Source: Pseudomonas sp. P818
GTDB lineage: Bacteria > Pseudomonadota > Gammaproteobacteria > Pseudomonadales > Pseudomonadaceae
Length of the DNA stretch: 64,000 nt
Assembly: GCF_000418555.1 (NCBI RefSeq)
Contig: NZ_ATKM01000005.1
Span: forward strand, 372,001-436,000
Direction of reading: 5' to 3'
Shown here: in pieces, positions 1 through 9,701 of the stretch
How the letters are laid out: each line of letters begins with the position of its first letter
Numbering within the stretch: position 1 is the first letter of the stretch
Program-made: the position numbers and the translations under genes
The notes under the pieces: model-generated
Databases searched by the model: none
Seen by the model: only the letters and a program-made list of their open reading frames with translations
What the model was told of the DNA's origin: nothing

Positions 1-248
1 TCGAACGGCTTGACCTGCCAGCCGCTGCGGAAATACACCTCCAGATAGCCCTCGCGCTCCAGGCGATACAGCGCCTGGCGCACCGGCGTGCGGCTGGCGG
101 CCATGCGCTCGGCGATCTCGCCTTCGGAAAAGCGGTCGCCCGGCAGCAGGCGGAACTCGAAGATGTCGTCCTTGAGCTGGGCATAGATGCGCTCGGCTAG
201 ATTCTCCGGGCGCTCCTTACCACGCCTGGCGGGGCTGACCAGTTGCAT
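1..248 (-). CDS. GntR-family transcriptional regulator, partial (C-terminus off window)
   Basis: Only the first 82 codons are in the window. They encode a winged-helix GntR DNA-binding domain: the segment around LKDDIFEFRLLPGDRFSE and the recognition helix ERMAASRTPVRQALYRLE are typical of the family. The ATG at 248 lies one base after the TGA of the urea carboxylase gene (TGAGATG), so it is the third gene of the atzF-uca-gntR operon and is probably translationally coupled. GntR proteins beside catabolic genes usually control that operon in response to substrate. The effector domain (FCD, UTRA or other) cannot be seen, so the subfamily is unknown; the TTGTATCCAA motif at atzF would suit an FCD-type protein (inference). 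Confidence 0.85.
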   Translation of the reverse strand, partial: MQLVSPARRGKERPENLAERIYAQLKDDIFEFRLLPGDRFSEGEIAERMAASRTPVRQALYRLEREGYLEVYFRSGWQVKPF

Positions 249-249
249 C

Positions 250-3200
250 TCAGGCCGCCTCGCTCGGGGTCAGCAGGAGCAGGGCATCGCCCGGCGTCAC
301 CGCCTTGCCGGGGGCGCAGCGCAGCGACTTGACCGTGCCGGCCACCGGCGCGGTCACCGCCAGCTCCATCTTCATCGCCTCCACCACCAGCAGCGGCGTG
401 CCGGCCTCCACATGCTGGCCGGGCTCGACCAGCACCTTCCACACGCTGCCGCTCATCTCGGCGGCAACCAGATGGCCATCCAGATCGGCGTCGTCAGGGC
501 TCGTGCTGGTCAGCGCTTGTGCGGCGCTCGGATCGTCGTCCTTCCACAGCTCGACTTCGGCATCGAAGGCGGCTTTCTGCTGGCGCTGAAAGGCTGCGAT
601 ATCGGCCGCGTTGTCGGCGATGAAGCGGTTGTAGGCGGCGAAGTCGAATTCGGTCTGCTCGATGCGGATCTGCGCGCGGCCCTCGCGGAAGGCTTCGCGG
701 AACTCATCCAGCTCGGCCTCGCTGACCGGGTAGAAGCGCACCTGATCGAAGAAGCGCAACAGCCAGGGCTGAGGTAGCCGCCTGCCGCCGATGCCCACGG
801 CCGTTCTCGAACTGGGCGTTCTTCACGTACTTGTTCCAGATCGGCAGGGTGCGGCCCACCAGCTGGTAGCCGCCGGGCGAGTCCATGCCGTAGATGCACA
901 TGTACATGCCGCCGATGCCCACGGTGCCTTCGGCGGTAAAGGTGCGCGCCGGGTTGTACTTGGAGCTGAGCAGGCGATGACGCGGATCCAGCGGCACGGC
1001 GCAGGGGGCGTCGAGGTAGACATCGCCGAGGCCGAGGATCAGGTAGCTGGCGTCGAACAGGATGTCGCGGACCTGCTCGCGGCTGGCCAGGCCGTTGGCG
1101 CGCTGGATGAAGTCGACGTTGTTCGGCAGCCAGGGCGCATCGCTGCGCACGGTTTCGCGGTAGCGCTCGACGGCGGCGAGGGTGGCGCTGTCCTCGAAGG
1201 CCATGGGCAGGTGGACGATACGGGTCGGCACCTTGAGCTCGGCGACATCACCAAGGTTCTCCTCCAGGTGCAGCAGGTGGTCAAGCAGGGTGCGCTGGTG
1301 CAGCACGCGGCTGTCGTAGCGCAGTTGCAGCGAACGTACGCCGGGGGCGAGCTCTTCCAGGCCACGCAGCGGCTCGGCCTTCAGCGCTTCCATCAGCAGG
1401 TGCACGCGCAGGCGCAGGGCCAGATCCAGCACGTTGTCGCCGTATTCCAGCAGGATGTAGGCATCGCCCGCCTGGCGATACACCGCCCGCGGACGGCTGC
1501 CCTCGGCCGGCAGCTCGGCCAGCACCGTGGCGGAAACCGTGGCGTCCGGTTGCAGTGACGGCGCCGGCAGGGTCACCGCGCTGATCGCGGCCAGGGCTTC
1601 GATGCTGCCCAGTTGCGCCTGCTCCAGACTCTGCGCCTGCTGGAAACCGATGGGGTGAAAGCGCAGCTTGTCGCCGGGCTTGACCTGGCCGACCTTCCAC
1701 AGCTCGGCCTTGGCGATGGTCACCGGGCAGACGAAACCGCCGAGGCTGGGGCCGTCTTTGGTCAGGATCACCGGGAAGTCGCCGGTGAAGTTGATCGAGC
1801 CGATGGCATATTCGCAGTCGTGCACGTTGGACGGGTGCAGGCCGGCCTCGCCGCCGTCGGCCCGCGCCCAGCTCGGTTTCGGGCCGCTCAGGCGCACGCC
1901 GAGGCGGTTGGAGTTGTAGTGCACCTCCCACTCGGCGGCGAAGAATTCCTCGATGGCTTCTGCGGTGAAGAAGTCCGGCGCACCGTGCGGGCCATAGAGC
2001 ACGCCGATATTCCAGGTGTTGCCGTAGCTGGGGATCAGGCTCGGGTGCGCCGCCTGTGGCGGGGCGATTGGCGCGGGCGTGGTGCAGGCCGCCAGCTCGG
2101 GCTGGGAGATGGCCAGCATGTCGGCGGTGCGCAGGGTGCGCCCGGCATGCCCGCCGAACTGGCCGAGGGCGAAGGTGGAGCGGCTGCCCAGGTACAGCGG
2201 CACGTCCAGGCCATTGCGCACGGCCAGGTAGGTGCGGCAGCCGCTGACGGCGCGGCCCAGCTTGAGCACCTGGCCGGCCTTGACCGCCACCGGCTGCCAG
2301 TAGGCCACCGGCGCATCGTCCAGGGTGGCCGGGCAGTCGGCGCCGGTCAGGGCGATCAGCGCATCGCTGTGAAAGCGCAGCGTCGGGCCTTGCAGGGTGA
2401 ATTCCAGGCCTGCGGCCTCGGCATGGTTGCCGACGATGCGGTTGGCCAGGCGGAAGGCGAAGTCGTCCATCGGCCCGGACGGCGGCACGCCGATATCCCA
2501 GTAGCCGAGACGGCCCGGATAGTCCTGCACGCTGGAGTAGGTGCCGGGCTCCAGCACTTCGATGACGCTGGCCTTGAAGGTGAAGCTGTCGAGCAGACGC
2601 GTCCACACTTCGCCTTTGGCGAAGCGTTGGTCGGCCACCACCTGGCGCAGGTAGTCGAGGTTGCTGGCGATGCCGTGCAGGCGGGTTGCGCCCAGGGCTT
2701 TCTGCAGCTTGGCGATGGCCTCAGCGCGAGTGCCCGCATGCACGATCAGCTTGGCGATCATCGGGTCATAGAAGGCCGAGACCTCGCTGCCGGTGCTGAC
2801 CCAGCCGTCGACGCGCACGTCGGCGGGGAAGTGCGCGTCGGTGAGCACGCCCGGGCTGGGCTGGAAGTTCTTCAGCGGGTCTTCGGCGTAGATCCGCACT
2901 TCGATGGCGGCGCCCTGCGGGGCGCGGTTCAGCGCGGCCCAGTCCAGCGCATCGCCCGCCGCCACGCGCAGCATGCACTCGATCAGATCCAGGCCGGTGA
3001 CCATCTCGGTGACCGGGTGCTCGACTTGCAGGCGGGTGTTCACTTCGAGGAAGTAGAAGTCGTCACGGGCGGCGTCGTAGATGAACTCCACGGTGCCGGC
3101 GCTGCGATATTGCACCGACTCGCCCAACTGCACGGCGGCGGCGTGCAGGCGCTCGCGGGTGGCCTGCGGCAGGTTCGGCGCCGGGGTTTCCTCGACCACC

Positions 3201-3907
3201 TTCTGGTTGCGCCGCTGCAGCGAGCAGTCGCGTTCGCCGAGGGCGGCGACGCGGCCGGTACCGTCGCCGAAAATCTGCACTTCGACGTGGCGCGCCTGAT
3301 CGACGAAGCGCTCCAGGAACACCCCGGCATCGCTGAAGAACTGCTCGCCCATGCGCTTGACGCTTTCATAGGCGCTGGCCAGCGCGGCGGCGTCGCTGCA
3401 GCGGGTCAGGCCGATACCGCCACCGCCGGCGGTGGTCTTGAGCATCACCGGATAACCGATGCTGTCGGCGGCGCTCAGTGCTTCTTCCAGGCTCTGCAGC
3501 AGGCCGGTGCCCGGCGCCATCGGCACCTGGGCCTGGGCGGCCAGTTCGCGGGCGCGGTGCTTGAGGCCGAACTCGCGAATCTGCGCAGGCGTAGGGCCGA
3601 CGAAGGCGATCCCGGCGGCTTCGCAGGCATCGGCGAACTCGGCACTCTCCGAGAGAAAACCGTAACCGGGGTAGATCGCCTGGGCGCCGGTTTCCTGCGC
3701 GGCGGCGAGTATCTTGTCGATACGCAGGTAGCTGTCGGCCGGCTTGTCGCCGCCCAGGGAGATGGCGATATCGGCGTCGCGTACATGCTGGGCATTGCGG
3801 TCGGCGTCGGAGTAGACGGCCACGCTTTTCACGCCCAGGCGCTTGAGCGTACGGATGGCTCTGACTGCGATCTCGCCACGGTTGGCGATCAGGACTGTTT
3901 CAAACAT
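250..3907 (-). pseudogene. uca: urea carboxylase, frameshifted by a 28-bp insertion
   Basis: Biotin-dependent urea carboxylase, which makes allophanate from urea, bicarbonate and ATP as the first step of the urea amidolyase route. The upstream frame (3907 to 704) carries the biotin carboxylase/ATP-grasp part ([12 protein letters not shown], glycine-rich loop TAGGGGIGL) and the KipI/KipA-like carboxyltransferase domains. The downstream frame (798 to 250) carries the rest and the biotinyl domain with VVEAMKMEL. The frames meet in a 28-bp insertion at 773-800. Removing it gives QFENGQPWLLRFFDQ and one 1209-residue frame, the normal length for the family. The insert is made of copies of nearby sequence. 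As written, the product stops before the biotin-carrying lysine and should be inactive. The start at 3907 has GGAG about 8 nt upstream. Confidence 0.9.
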
Positions 3908-4026
3908 GGCGGTTCTCCGTGGCGAGATCGCCGTGACGGGCTACGCTCGTCCGGCACTTTGACTTCGTCGCTGCGCCGCTGCGCGGCTGGTCACCACGGT
4001 TGGCGATCAGGACGGTATGGAACATC
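3867..4026 (-). repeat. rearranged 5' region of uca: second partial N-terminal copy plus inverted copy
   Basis: Upstream of the uca start there is a second, truncated gene start at 4026-3994. It reads MFHTVLIANRG, against MFETVLIANRG in uca, and has its own AGGAGG ribosome-binding site, but then runs into unrelated sequence. In addition, 15 bp of the uca coding start (3867-3881) recur inverted at 3917-3931. The two arms flank the ribosome-binding site and AUG of uca, so the transcript could fold into a 15-bp stem with the start region in the loop. The roughly 60 bp between the inverted copy and the truncated start (3937-3997) are not recognised. Confidence 0.75.
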
Positions 4027-4079
4027 TGTTGCGGCCTCCTGGCTTGCTGCGCGCATGTGCGGGCAGGCGCTGATCTGTT

Positions 4080-4115
4080 CCCTCTCCCCTCGGGGAGAGG
4101 GCTAGGGAGAGGGGG
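4080..4115. repeat. CTCTCCC palindromic repeat, copy 1
   Basis: CCCTCTCCCC-TC-GGGGAGAGGG hairpin followed by a second GGGAGAGGG arm. It lies between the atzF stop and the truncated uca start. It belongs to the same family as copies at 27594, 38542, 38661 and 39104. Confidence 0.8.
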
Positions 4116-4142
4116 CATGCACGCCACCCTGTCCCCTGCTAT

Positions 4143-5957
4143 TCACTTCCTGGTTTCGGCGATAAAGGCGCGCCAGCCACCAAAGCTGGTGATGTCACGC
4201 GCACCATCCAGCGCGTAGGGCTCGCAGATAAAGCCCTTGACCCAACGGCCGTCGGCCAGCTCCAGGTTGCCGATGCCCAGTGGTGGCGGGATCTCGGCGA
4301 CGAATTCGCCGAAGCGCGCCTGTGGCACGTCCCACAGCTCGACGATGATCTCGGCGCCGTCCTCGGCGACCCGCGCCAGGCCCGGTTTGGGCGGCACCGT
4401 GCCGGGCAGTGCGAAGAGGCGGTAATGCGCGGCGCTGGTGGTCTGCTCCACCAGCACGGCATCGCGCGTGGTGAGCTGGAAGTTCAGCGGCATGCCGGTC
4501 AGGTGCGCGCCGACCACCGCGACGCGGATGCAACCGGGCGCTGGCTTGTCGCTGGCGGTTTGCGCTGGCAGCGGCTTGCCAGTGGCGCCCAGCGGCAGAT
4601 TGAGCGCCTGCTGCCAGCGCTGGCCGAAGGCGGCCAATGCCTGGTCATGCCAGGCCGGGGCGATCAGGGTGATGCCGGCCGGCAGGCCGTCGGCGCGCAG
4701 GCCGGCCGGTACGGCCAGGGCGCACAGGTCGGCAAGGTTGGTGAAGTTGGTGTAGGTGCCGAACTGACTGTTGAACAGCACCGGCTCTGCCTGCATCTCG
4801 GCCAGGGTGCGGATGGTCGGCGAGGTCGGCACCACCAGGGCGTCGACGCCGGCCAGGGCGTCGTTGATGCGGCGGCTCAGCTCGGCGCGGATGTATTCGG
4901 CCTTGTAGGCGTCGCAGGCGCTGTACTGCTGGCCGTTTTCGACGATGCCGCGCACCACCGGATTGATATGCGCCGGTTCGACCCCTTCCACCGCGACGGT
5001 GCGTTCGGCGACCCAGGGGCCGTAGTAAAGCTGCTCGGCCAGTTGCCGGAAGGGAGCGAAATCGATCTCCACCAGCTCGGCGCCCAGTTCGCGCAGCTTG
5101 CCCAGGGCGGCCTCATAGACGGCCTGGTTCTGGCTGTCGCCGAAGAACTCGGGGTTGGCCGGCACCGCCAGGCGCGGCTGGGACGGCATGCCGACCTTGG
5201 CGCTGTTCGGGTTCTTGCGGCTGTAGGCGTCGGCGGCGTCGTAGCCACCGGCGATATTGGCCACGGTCAGCGCATCGGCCACGGTCAAGGCGAACACCGA
5301 GATGCAGTCGATGCTGCGGCAGGCCGGCACCAGGCCGGTGTTGGGCAGCCAGCCCTTGGTCGGCTTGAGCCCGACGATATTGTTGAAGCCTGCCGGCACG
5401 CGGCCTGAGCCGGCGGTGTCTGTGCCCAGCGAGAAGGGCACCAGGCCGCGCGCGACCACGCTGGCCGAGCCGGAGCTGGAGCCGCCGCTGACGTAATCCG
5501 GGTTGAAACTGTTAGGCACTGCACCATAGGGCGAGCGAGTGCCGACCAGGCCGGTGGCGAACTGGTCGAGGTTGGTCTTGCCGATCAGGATGGCGCCGGC
5601 GGCGCGCAGGCGGACGACCACGCTGGCGTCGGTTTCGGCGCCGTAGGCGAACTCCGGGCAGGCCGCGGTGGTGGGCCAGCCGGCGGCGTCGATATTGTCC
5701 TTGATGGCGAAGGGCACGCCGTACAGCGGCAGCTTGCTCAGGTCGCCGGCGGCATCTTGCACTGCGCTGGCCAGGGCATCGAGTTGGGCGTTGAGCTGAG
5801 CTTCGCTGGCCAGGGCGATCCAGGCGCTGTCATCAGTGCGCAACTCCAGGCGCAGGGCGTGCAGCAGTTCGGCTGGCGATTGACCGTCGCGGTAGGCCTG
5901 CTGCCATCCGGCGAGGGTGAGGGCGGTCGGTGCGTTGGACATGCTTCGAGATTCCAT
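4143..5957 (-). CDS. atzF: allophanate hydrolase
   Basis: Cytoplasmic enzyme that hydrolyses allophanate, the product of urea carboxylase, to ammonia and CO2. The N-terminal two thirds is an amidase-signature domain with the Ser-Ser-Lys triad visible: lysine in VPFAIKDNID, the GGSSSGSAS loop, and serine in GTDTAGSGR. The last roughly 150 residues form the extra C-terminal domain typical of allophanate hydrolases. The 604-residue length is normal. It is the first gene of the atzF-uca-gntR operon. Two starts are possible: 5957, whose ribosome-binding region overlaps a TTGTATCCAA motif, and 5942 (MSNAPTAL). With uca broken, this enzyme would lack its substrate supply. Confidence 0.93.
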   Translation of the reverse strand: MESRSMSNAPTALTLAGWQQAYRDGQSPAELLHALRLELRTDDSAWIALASEAQLNAQLDALASAVQDAAGDLSKLPLYGVPFAIKDNIDAAGWPTTAACPEFAYGAETDASVVVRLRAAGAILIGKTNLDQFATGLVGTRSPYGAVPNSFNPDYVSGGSSSGSASVVARGLVPFSLGTDTAGSGRVPAGFNNIVGLKPTKGWLPNTGLVPACRSIDCISVFALTVADALTVANIAGGYDAADAYSRKNPNSAKVGMPSQPRLAVPANPEFFGDSQNQAVYEAALGKLRELGAELVEIDFAPFRQLAEQLYYGPWVAERTVAVEGVEPAHINPVVRGIVENGQQYSACDAYKAEYIRAELSRRINDALAGVDALVVPTSPTIRTLAEMQAEPVLFNSQFGTYTNFTNLADLCALAVPAGLRADGLPAGITLIAPAWHDQALAAFGQRWQQALNLPLGATGKPLPAQTASDKPAPGCIRVAVVGAHLTGMPLNFQLTTRDAVLVEQTTSAAHYRLFALPGTVPPKPGLARVAEDGAEIIVELWDVPQARFGEFVAEIPPPLGIGNLELADGRWVKGFICEPYALDGARDITSFGGWRAFIAETRK

Positions 5958-5958
5958 C

Positions 5959-5968
5959 TTGTATCCAA
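5959..5968. promoter_or_regulatory. possible GntR-type operator at atzF
   Basis: TTGTATCCAA is an imperfect palindrome of the TTGTnnnCAA type recognised by many FCD-class GntR regulators. It sits directly on the translation start region of atzF, whose operon ends in a gntR gene. The same ten bases occur before the chemoreceptor gene at 42412-42421. The AT-rich stretch just upstream (about 5995-6045, with two CTTATAA boxes) is the probable promoter region, but I cannot assign -35/-10 boxes with confidence. Confidence 0.4.
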
Positions 5969-6121
5969 GTTGAAATCGCTAGAGCAATGACAATGCCAGG
6001 TCTTATAAAGCCTTGTTTTTCAATTACTTATAAGGTCTATGAGGCGCAAGGAACGGGAAGGGCGGGTTGCAATGCACCGAGCTAGAGCGTTGTTGCAAGC
6101 ATATGGTGCAGAAGGCGCGGC

Positions 6122-6142
6122 GTAGCCCGGATGAAATCCGGG
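6122..6142. repeat. single REP-like unit (GTAGCCCGGATG family)
   Basis: GTAGCCCGGATGAAATCCGGG folds on itself and matches the paired units at 30378-30430 and 58215-58278. It lies between marC and the atzF promoter. Confidence 0.7.
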
Positions 6143-6166
6143 ACAGGGCATACGCTTATCGCTGCG

Positions 6167-6763
6167 TTACGGCACCAGGTAATTCTTCACGCCGGTAAAG
6201 ATGATCTGCGCGGCCAGGGCGCAGACGAACAGGCCCATCAGACGGCTGACGATCTGCAGCCCCTGGTCGCCGAGCAGGCGCTCGAACTGGTTGGACAGGT
6301 ACAGCACTACACCGACGGTAAGGCTGGCGAGGAAGATCGCCGCCACGGCCACCAGCTTGTCGTCCCAGTGCGGCTGGCTGGCGCCCATCAGCAGCAGGGC
6401 GCCGATGGTGCCGGGGCCGACGGTCAGGGGGATAGTCAAAGGCACGATGGTCACGTCCTGCTGCACGTTGTCGCTCTGCACCGCCGACTTGCCCTGGGCC
6501 ATGCCGAGGGCGGAGATGAACAGCACCGAGCCTGCGCCGATGCGGAAGGCGTCGATGGTGATGCCGAACAGGGTGAAGATGTGCTTGCCGAACAGGTACA
6601 GCAGCACACTGGCGATCAGCGTGGCCAGCGCCACCTTCCAGGCCAGGCGCTTGCGTTCCTTGAGGGTGTAGCCGCGGCTCAGGCCGATAAAGCAGGAAAG
6701 GACGAAGAAGGGGCTGTAGAGCACCAGCATCTTCAGGTACAGACTGAACAACTCGGACGCCAT
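6167..6763 (-). CDS. MarC-family integral membrane protein
   Basis: The 198-residue protein has about six hydrophobic membrane segments and the family core motif IPLTVGPGTIGALLLMG near residues 110-130. MarC/YchE/YhgN proteins are inner-membrane proteins of poorly defined transport function; the old link to multiple antibiotic resistance was not upheld. It follows retS on the same strand with a 40-bp gap and may be co-transcribed with it. The start at 6763 is the only sensible ATG. Confidence 0.85.
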   Translation of the reverse strand: MASELFSLYLKMLVLYSPFFVLSCFIGLSRGYTLKERKRLAWKVALATLIASVLLYLFGKHIFTLFGITIDAFRIGAGSVLFISALGMAQGKSAVQSDNVQQDVTIVPLTIPLTVGPGTIGALLLMGASQPHWDDKLVAVAAIFLASLTVGVVLYLSNQFERLLGDQGLQIVSRLMGLFVCALAAQIIFTGVKNYLVP

Positions 6764-6805
6764 GGCGGCAGGCTCGCAGAAAGGCAGGAAAGGTAAGGAA
6801 GGCTA

Positions 6806-9598
6806 TCAGTGTGGCAGCGCATCGCGCTGGCGACGCAGTTCGCGTTCGGCGATCCAGTGCTCGATCAGTTCGCGCAACTGCGACAGCTCCACCGGCTTGG
6901 ACATGTGTCCGTCCATGCCCACGGCGCGCGCGCGTTCCTTGTGTTCGCTGAGGATATGCGCGGTCAGTGCCACCACCGGCGTGCGCGGACGCTTCTCGCT
7001 CTTTTCCCAGGCGCGCAGCTGTTCGGTGGCGGAGAAGCCGTCGAGCACCGGCATTTCGCAGTCCATCAGCACCAGGTCATAAGGCTGCGCCTTCATAGCA
7101 CTCAGGGCTTCCTCGCCGTTGCTGGCGGTATCCGGCTTGAGGTTGAGCTTGCCGAGCATGCCGCGGATCACCTTGGTGGAGATGCTGTTGTCCTCGGCCA
7201 CCAGGATGCGGAAGTCGGCCGGCACGTTCAGCGGCGTGCTCACCGGCGTCGGTGCGGCCTGCGCGGGGCTGTCGTTGGGGCGCTGGGCCAGCTCGTCGGC
7301 CAGGGTGGTCTTGAGCGTATAGCCGGCCACCGGCTTGGCCAGGATGCGCTTGATCCCGGCGTTGCGCGCGATCACCTTGCTCGGCGCGTTGCTGATGCCG
7401 GTGAGCATGATGATCAGGATGTCGTGGTTGAGGCTGGGATCTTCCTTGATCTTGGCCGCCAGCTGCATGCCGGTCATGCCGGGCATGTCCTGGTCCAGCA
7501 GCACCGCGTCGAAGTATTCGCGCATGTGCGCCTTGGTGCGCAGCAGCGCCAGTGCTTCCTTGCCGGAAGGGACTGCACTGACCTGCATGCCCCAGGCGTT
7601 GCATTGCTGCATCAGCACCTTGCGGCAGGTGTCGTTGTCGTCCACCACCAGCAGCCGCGCGCCCTGTAGCGGGCTGTCGAGGTCGGTTTCCGGTTGTTGC
7701 AGGCGGGCGGCGTCCAGCGGCAGGGTCAGCCACAGCGTGGTGCCCTGGTTGCCGCTGCCCTGGATACCGAACTCGCCGCCCATCAGGCGCACCAGCTGGC
7801 GCGCGATGATCAGGCCGAGACGCCCGCCCAGTTGCGTGGCGGCCAGGAAATCACGGCTCTGCAGCTCGGCATTGAGCAGGGCATCGCGCTCTTCCGGCAG
7901 CAGTGGCCGGCCGCTGTCCTGCACGGCGATGCGCAGGCGGTGCTGGCCGTCGCTGCTGTCCAGTGCCGCGACCAGCAGGATCTCGCCCTCGTCGGTCTGC
8001 TTGAAGGCGTTGTCCAGCAGGCTCAGCAGGGCCTGGCGTAGGCGTGTAGGGTCGCCGCTGATCACCCGCGGGACTTGCGGCTGGATGAAGCTGATCAGCT
8101 CTACCTTCTGCTGCTCGGCCTTGGCGCGGAAGATGTCGAGGCAGTCCTCGATCAGCGCGCCGAGGTCGAACTGCACGTCGTCCAGCTCGATCTGCCCGGA
8201 TTCGAGCTTGGAAATGTCGAGAATTTCGTTGATCAGGGTGAGCAGCTCGTTGCCCGAGCTGTGGATGGTCTGCACGTAGTCGCGTTGCTTGGCTGAAAGT
8301 GGCGTGCCCAGCAGCAGCTCGGTCATGCCCAGCACGCCGTTCATCGGCGTACGGATCTCATGGCTGATCTTGGCCAGGAACTCGGCCTTGGCGCGCAGCT
8401 CGGCGCTGCTGGCGGCCATGGCGGTACGCTCGTGCAGGGTGTCGCGCTGAATCTGCCGTTGGCGTTCGGTTAGCGACACGCTGAGGATCAGGCCGGCGAG
8501 GGTGGCGACGCTGAACACGCCGAGCACCAGCCAGCCTGGGTTGAGCTGATCGAAACCGAGCAGCACCGGCACGAAGAAGCCGAAGCCGAGGTTGAACACC
8601 ACCATGCCCACGGTGATCAGGCGCGCCGGCTGATAGCCTGAGCGCCAGTGCAGGCTGCTTACCAGCAGCAGATTGATCGCGCTCAGGGCCACCAGCAGGT
8701 AAACCAGCGAGCTGTACCAGAACAGACCGGTGAGCGTGATGCACAGGGCGTAGACCAGAATCAGCAGGGCATTGCCCTGCAGCAGGCGATTGAGCGGGCT
8801 GTGCTGCACCGGCGTACCGTGCATGAAGCCGAGGCCGAAGGCCAGGGCGCTGAATGCGGCGAACAGGGCCGAGAGGTCGGCGATCAGGGACTGGTTGTAA
8901 CCCAGGCTGGGCAACCACTGGGCGAAGATGCCGAGGTTGGCCGATGAGCATACGGCCAGGCCGATGTTCACACCGGCCAGCCACAAGCCACTGGCGCTGC
9001 GGCTATAGAAGAAGCGGATGAGGTTGTACAGGGTCAGCAGCAGCAGGGCGCCGAATAGCATGCCGTAGAGGTAGGCGGGCTTTTCCAGGCTGACCAGCTC
9101 GGCCTGATCCATGACCTTGAACCAGGTCATCAGCGGGTGGTTGGACGTCAGGCGGACATAGGCGACGCGGGCCTGGCCGTCATTTGGCAATGGCATCAGG
9201 TAGAAGCGCGACGGCAACGGTCGCGAGCTCAGCGGCATGGCCTCGCCGGTGTGCAGGTTCTGCTCCAGCTGGCCGTCTTTCAGCAGGTAGTAATCGAGGT
9301 ACTGCACCCGTGGCGAGAAGATCCACAGCCAGGCCGGCTGTTCCTGTGGCTCCAGCTCGGCACGAAGCCAGACGGCGTGGTCACTGGGCGGGAAGGTAAA
9401 GGATTGTTTGTTCAGCGGCTTGAATTGCTGACGCTGGGCGCGCACTTCCTCCAGGCCCAGGCGGGCGCTGGCGTCGACCAGATAGGACCAGGCATGTGCG
9501 CTTTGCGAGGCGGTGTTCGCAGTCGCTGTCAGGGCAAGGCCGAGCAACAGCAAACTGGCGAGTAGTCCGATGGCAATCCTGAGCCGGCGCACGGGCAA
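6806..9598 (-). CDS. retS: RetS-type hybrid sensor histidine kinase
   Basis: 930 residues: signal-like N-terminus (1-27), a 7TMR-DISM extracellular sensory domain (about 40-160), seven membrane segments (about 180-385), HisKA with His413 in [12 protein letters not shown], an HATPase domain (about 510-625), then two receiver domains with predicted phospho-acceptors Asp702 (LLDQDMPG) and Asp846 (LMDCEMP). Architecture, length and position beside purD match RetS of P. aeruginosa, which binds and inhibits GacS and so controls the RsmY/RsmZ switch between acute virulence and biofilm. The G1 ATP-binding box reads [11 protein letters not shown] rather than the usual DxGxG, in line with RetS working mainly as an antagonist and not as a normal kinase (inference). 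Confidence 0.9.
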   Translation of the reverse strand: MPVRRLRIAIGLLASLLLLGLALTATANTASQSAHAWSYLVDASARLGLEEVRAQRQQFKPLNKQSFTFPPSDHAVWLRAELEPQEQPAWLWIFSPRVQYLDYYLLKDGQLEQNLHTGEAMPLSSRPLPSRFYLMPLPNDGQARVAYVRLTSNHPLMTWFKVMDQAELVSLEKPAYLYGMLFGALLLLTLYNLIRFFYSRSASGLWLAGVNIGLAVCSSANLGIFAQWLPSLGYNQSLIADLSALFAAFSALAFGLGFMHGTPVQHSPLNRLLQGNALLILVYALCITLTGLFWYSSLVYLLVALSAINLLLVSSLHWRSGYQPARLITVGMVVFNLGFGFFVPVLLGFDQLNPGWLVLGVFSVATLAGLILSVSLTERQRQIQRDTLHERTAMAASSAELRAKAEFLAKISHEIRTPMNGVLGMTELLLGTPLSAKQRDYVQTIHSSGNELLTLINEILDISKLESGQIELDDVQFDLGALIEDCLDIFRAKAEQQKVELISFIQPQVPRVISGDPTRLRQALLSLLDNAFKQTDEGEILLVAALDSSDGQHRLRIAVQDSGRPLLPEERDALLNAELQSRDFLAATQLGGRLGLIIARQLVRLMGGEFGIQGSGNQGTTLWLTLPLDAARLQQPETDLDSPLQGARLLVVDDNDTCRKVLMQQCNAWGMQVSAVPSGKEALALLRTKAHMREYFDAVLLDQDMPGMTGMQLAAKIKEDPSLNHDILIIMLTGISNAPSKVIARNAGIKRILAKPVAGYTLKTTLADELAQRPNDSPAQAAPTPVSTPLNVPADFRILVAEDNSISTKVIRGMLGKLNLKPDTASNGEEALSAMKAQPYDLVLMDCEMPVLDGFSATEQLRAWEKSEKRPRTPVVALTAHILSEHKERARAVGMDGHMSKPVELSQLRELIEHWIAERELRRQRDALPH

Positions 9599-9701
9599 AT
9601 CCTTCTAAATGAGTGGCCGGATTATAGCCAAGCATTTGCTCGGGGGAATACGGCGCGGCGGGGCTTTTTATAGCCTGCAGCGGCGTATTCCCTGAGCGGC
9701 C

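Noticed and set aside
1613..4105. Long plus-strand open frame opposite uca
   Set aside because: Antisense shadow of a high-GC gene; its translation is rich in Gly/His/Gln with no family signature.
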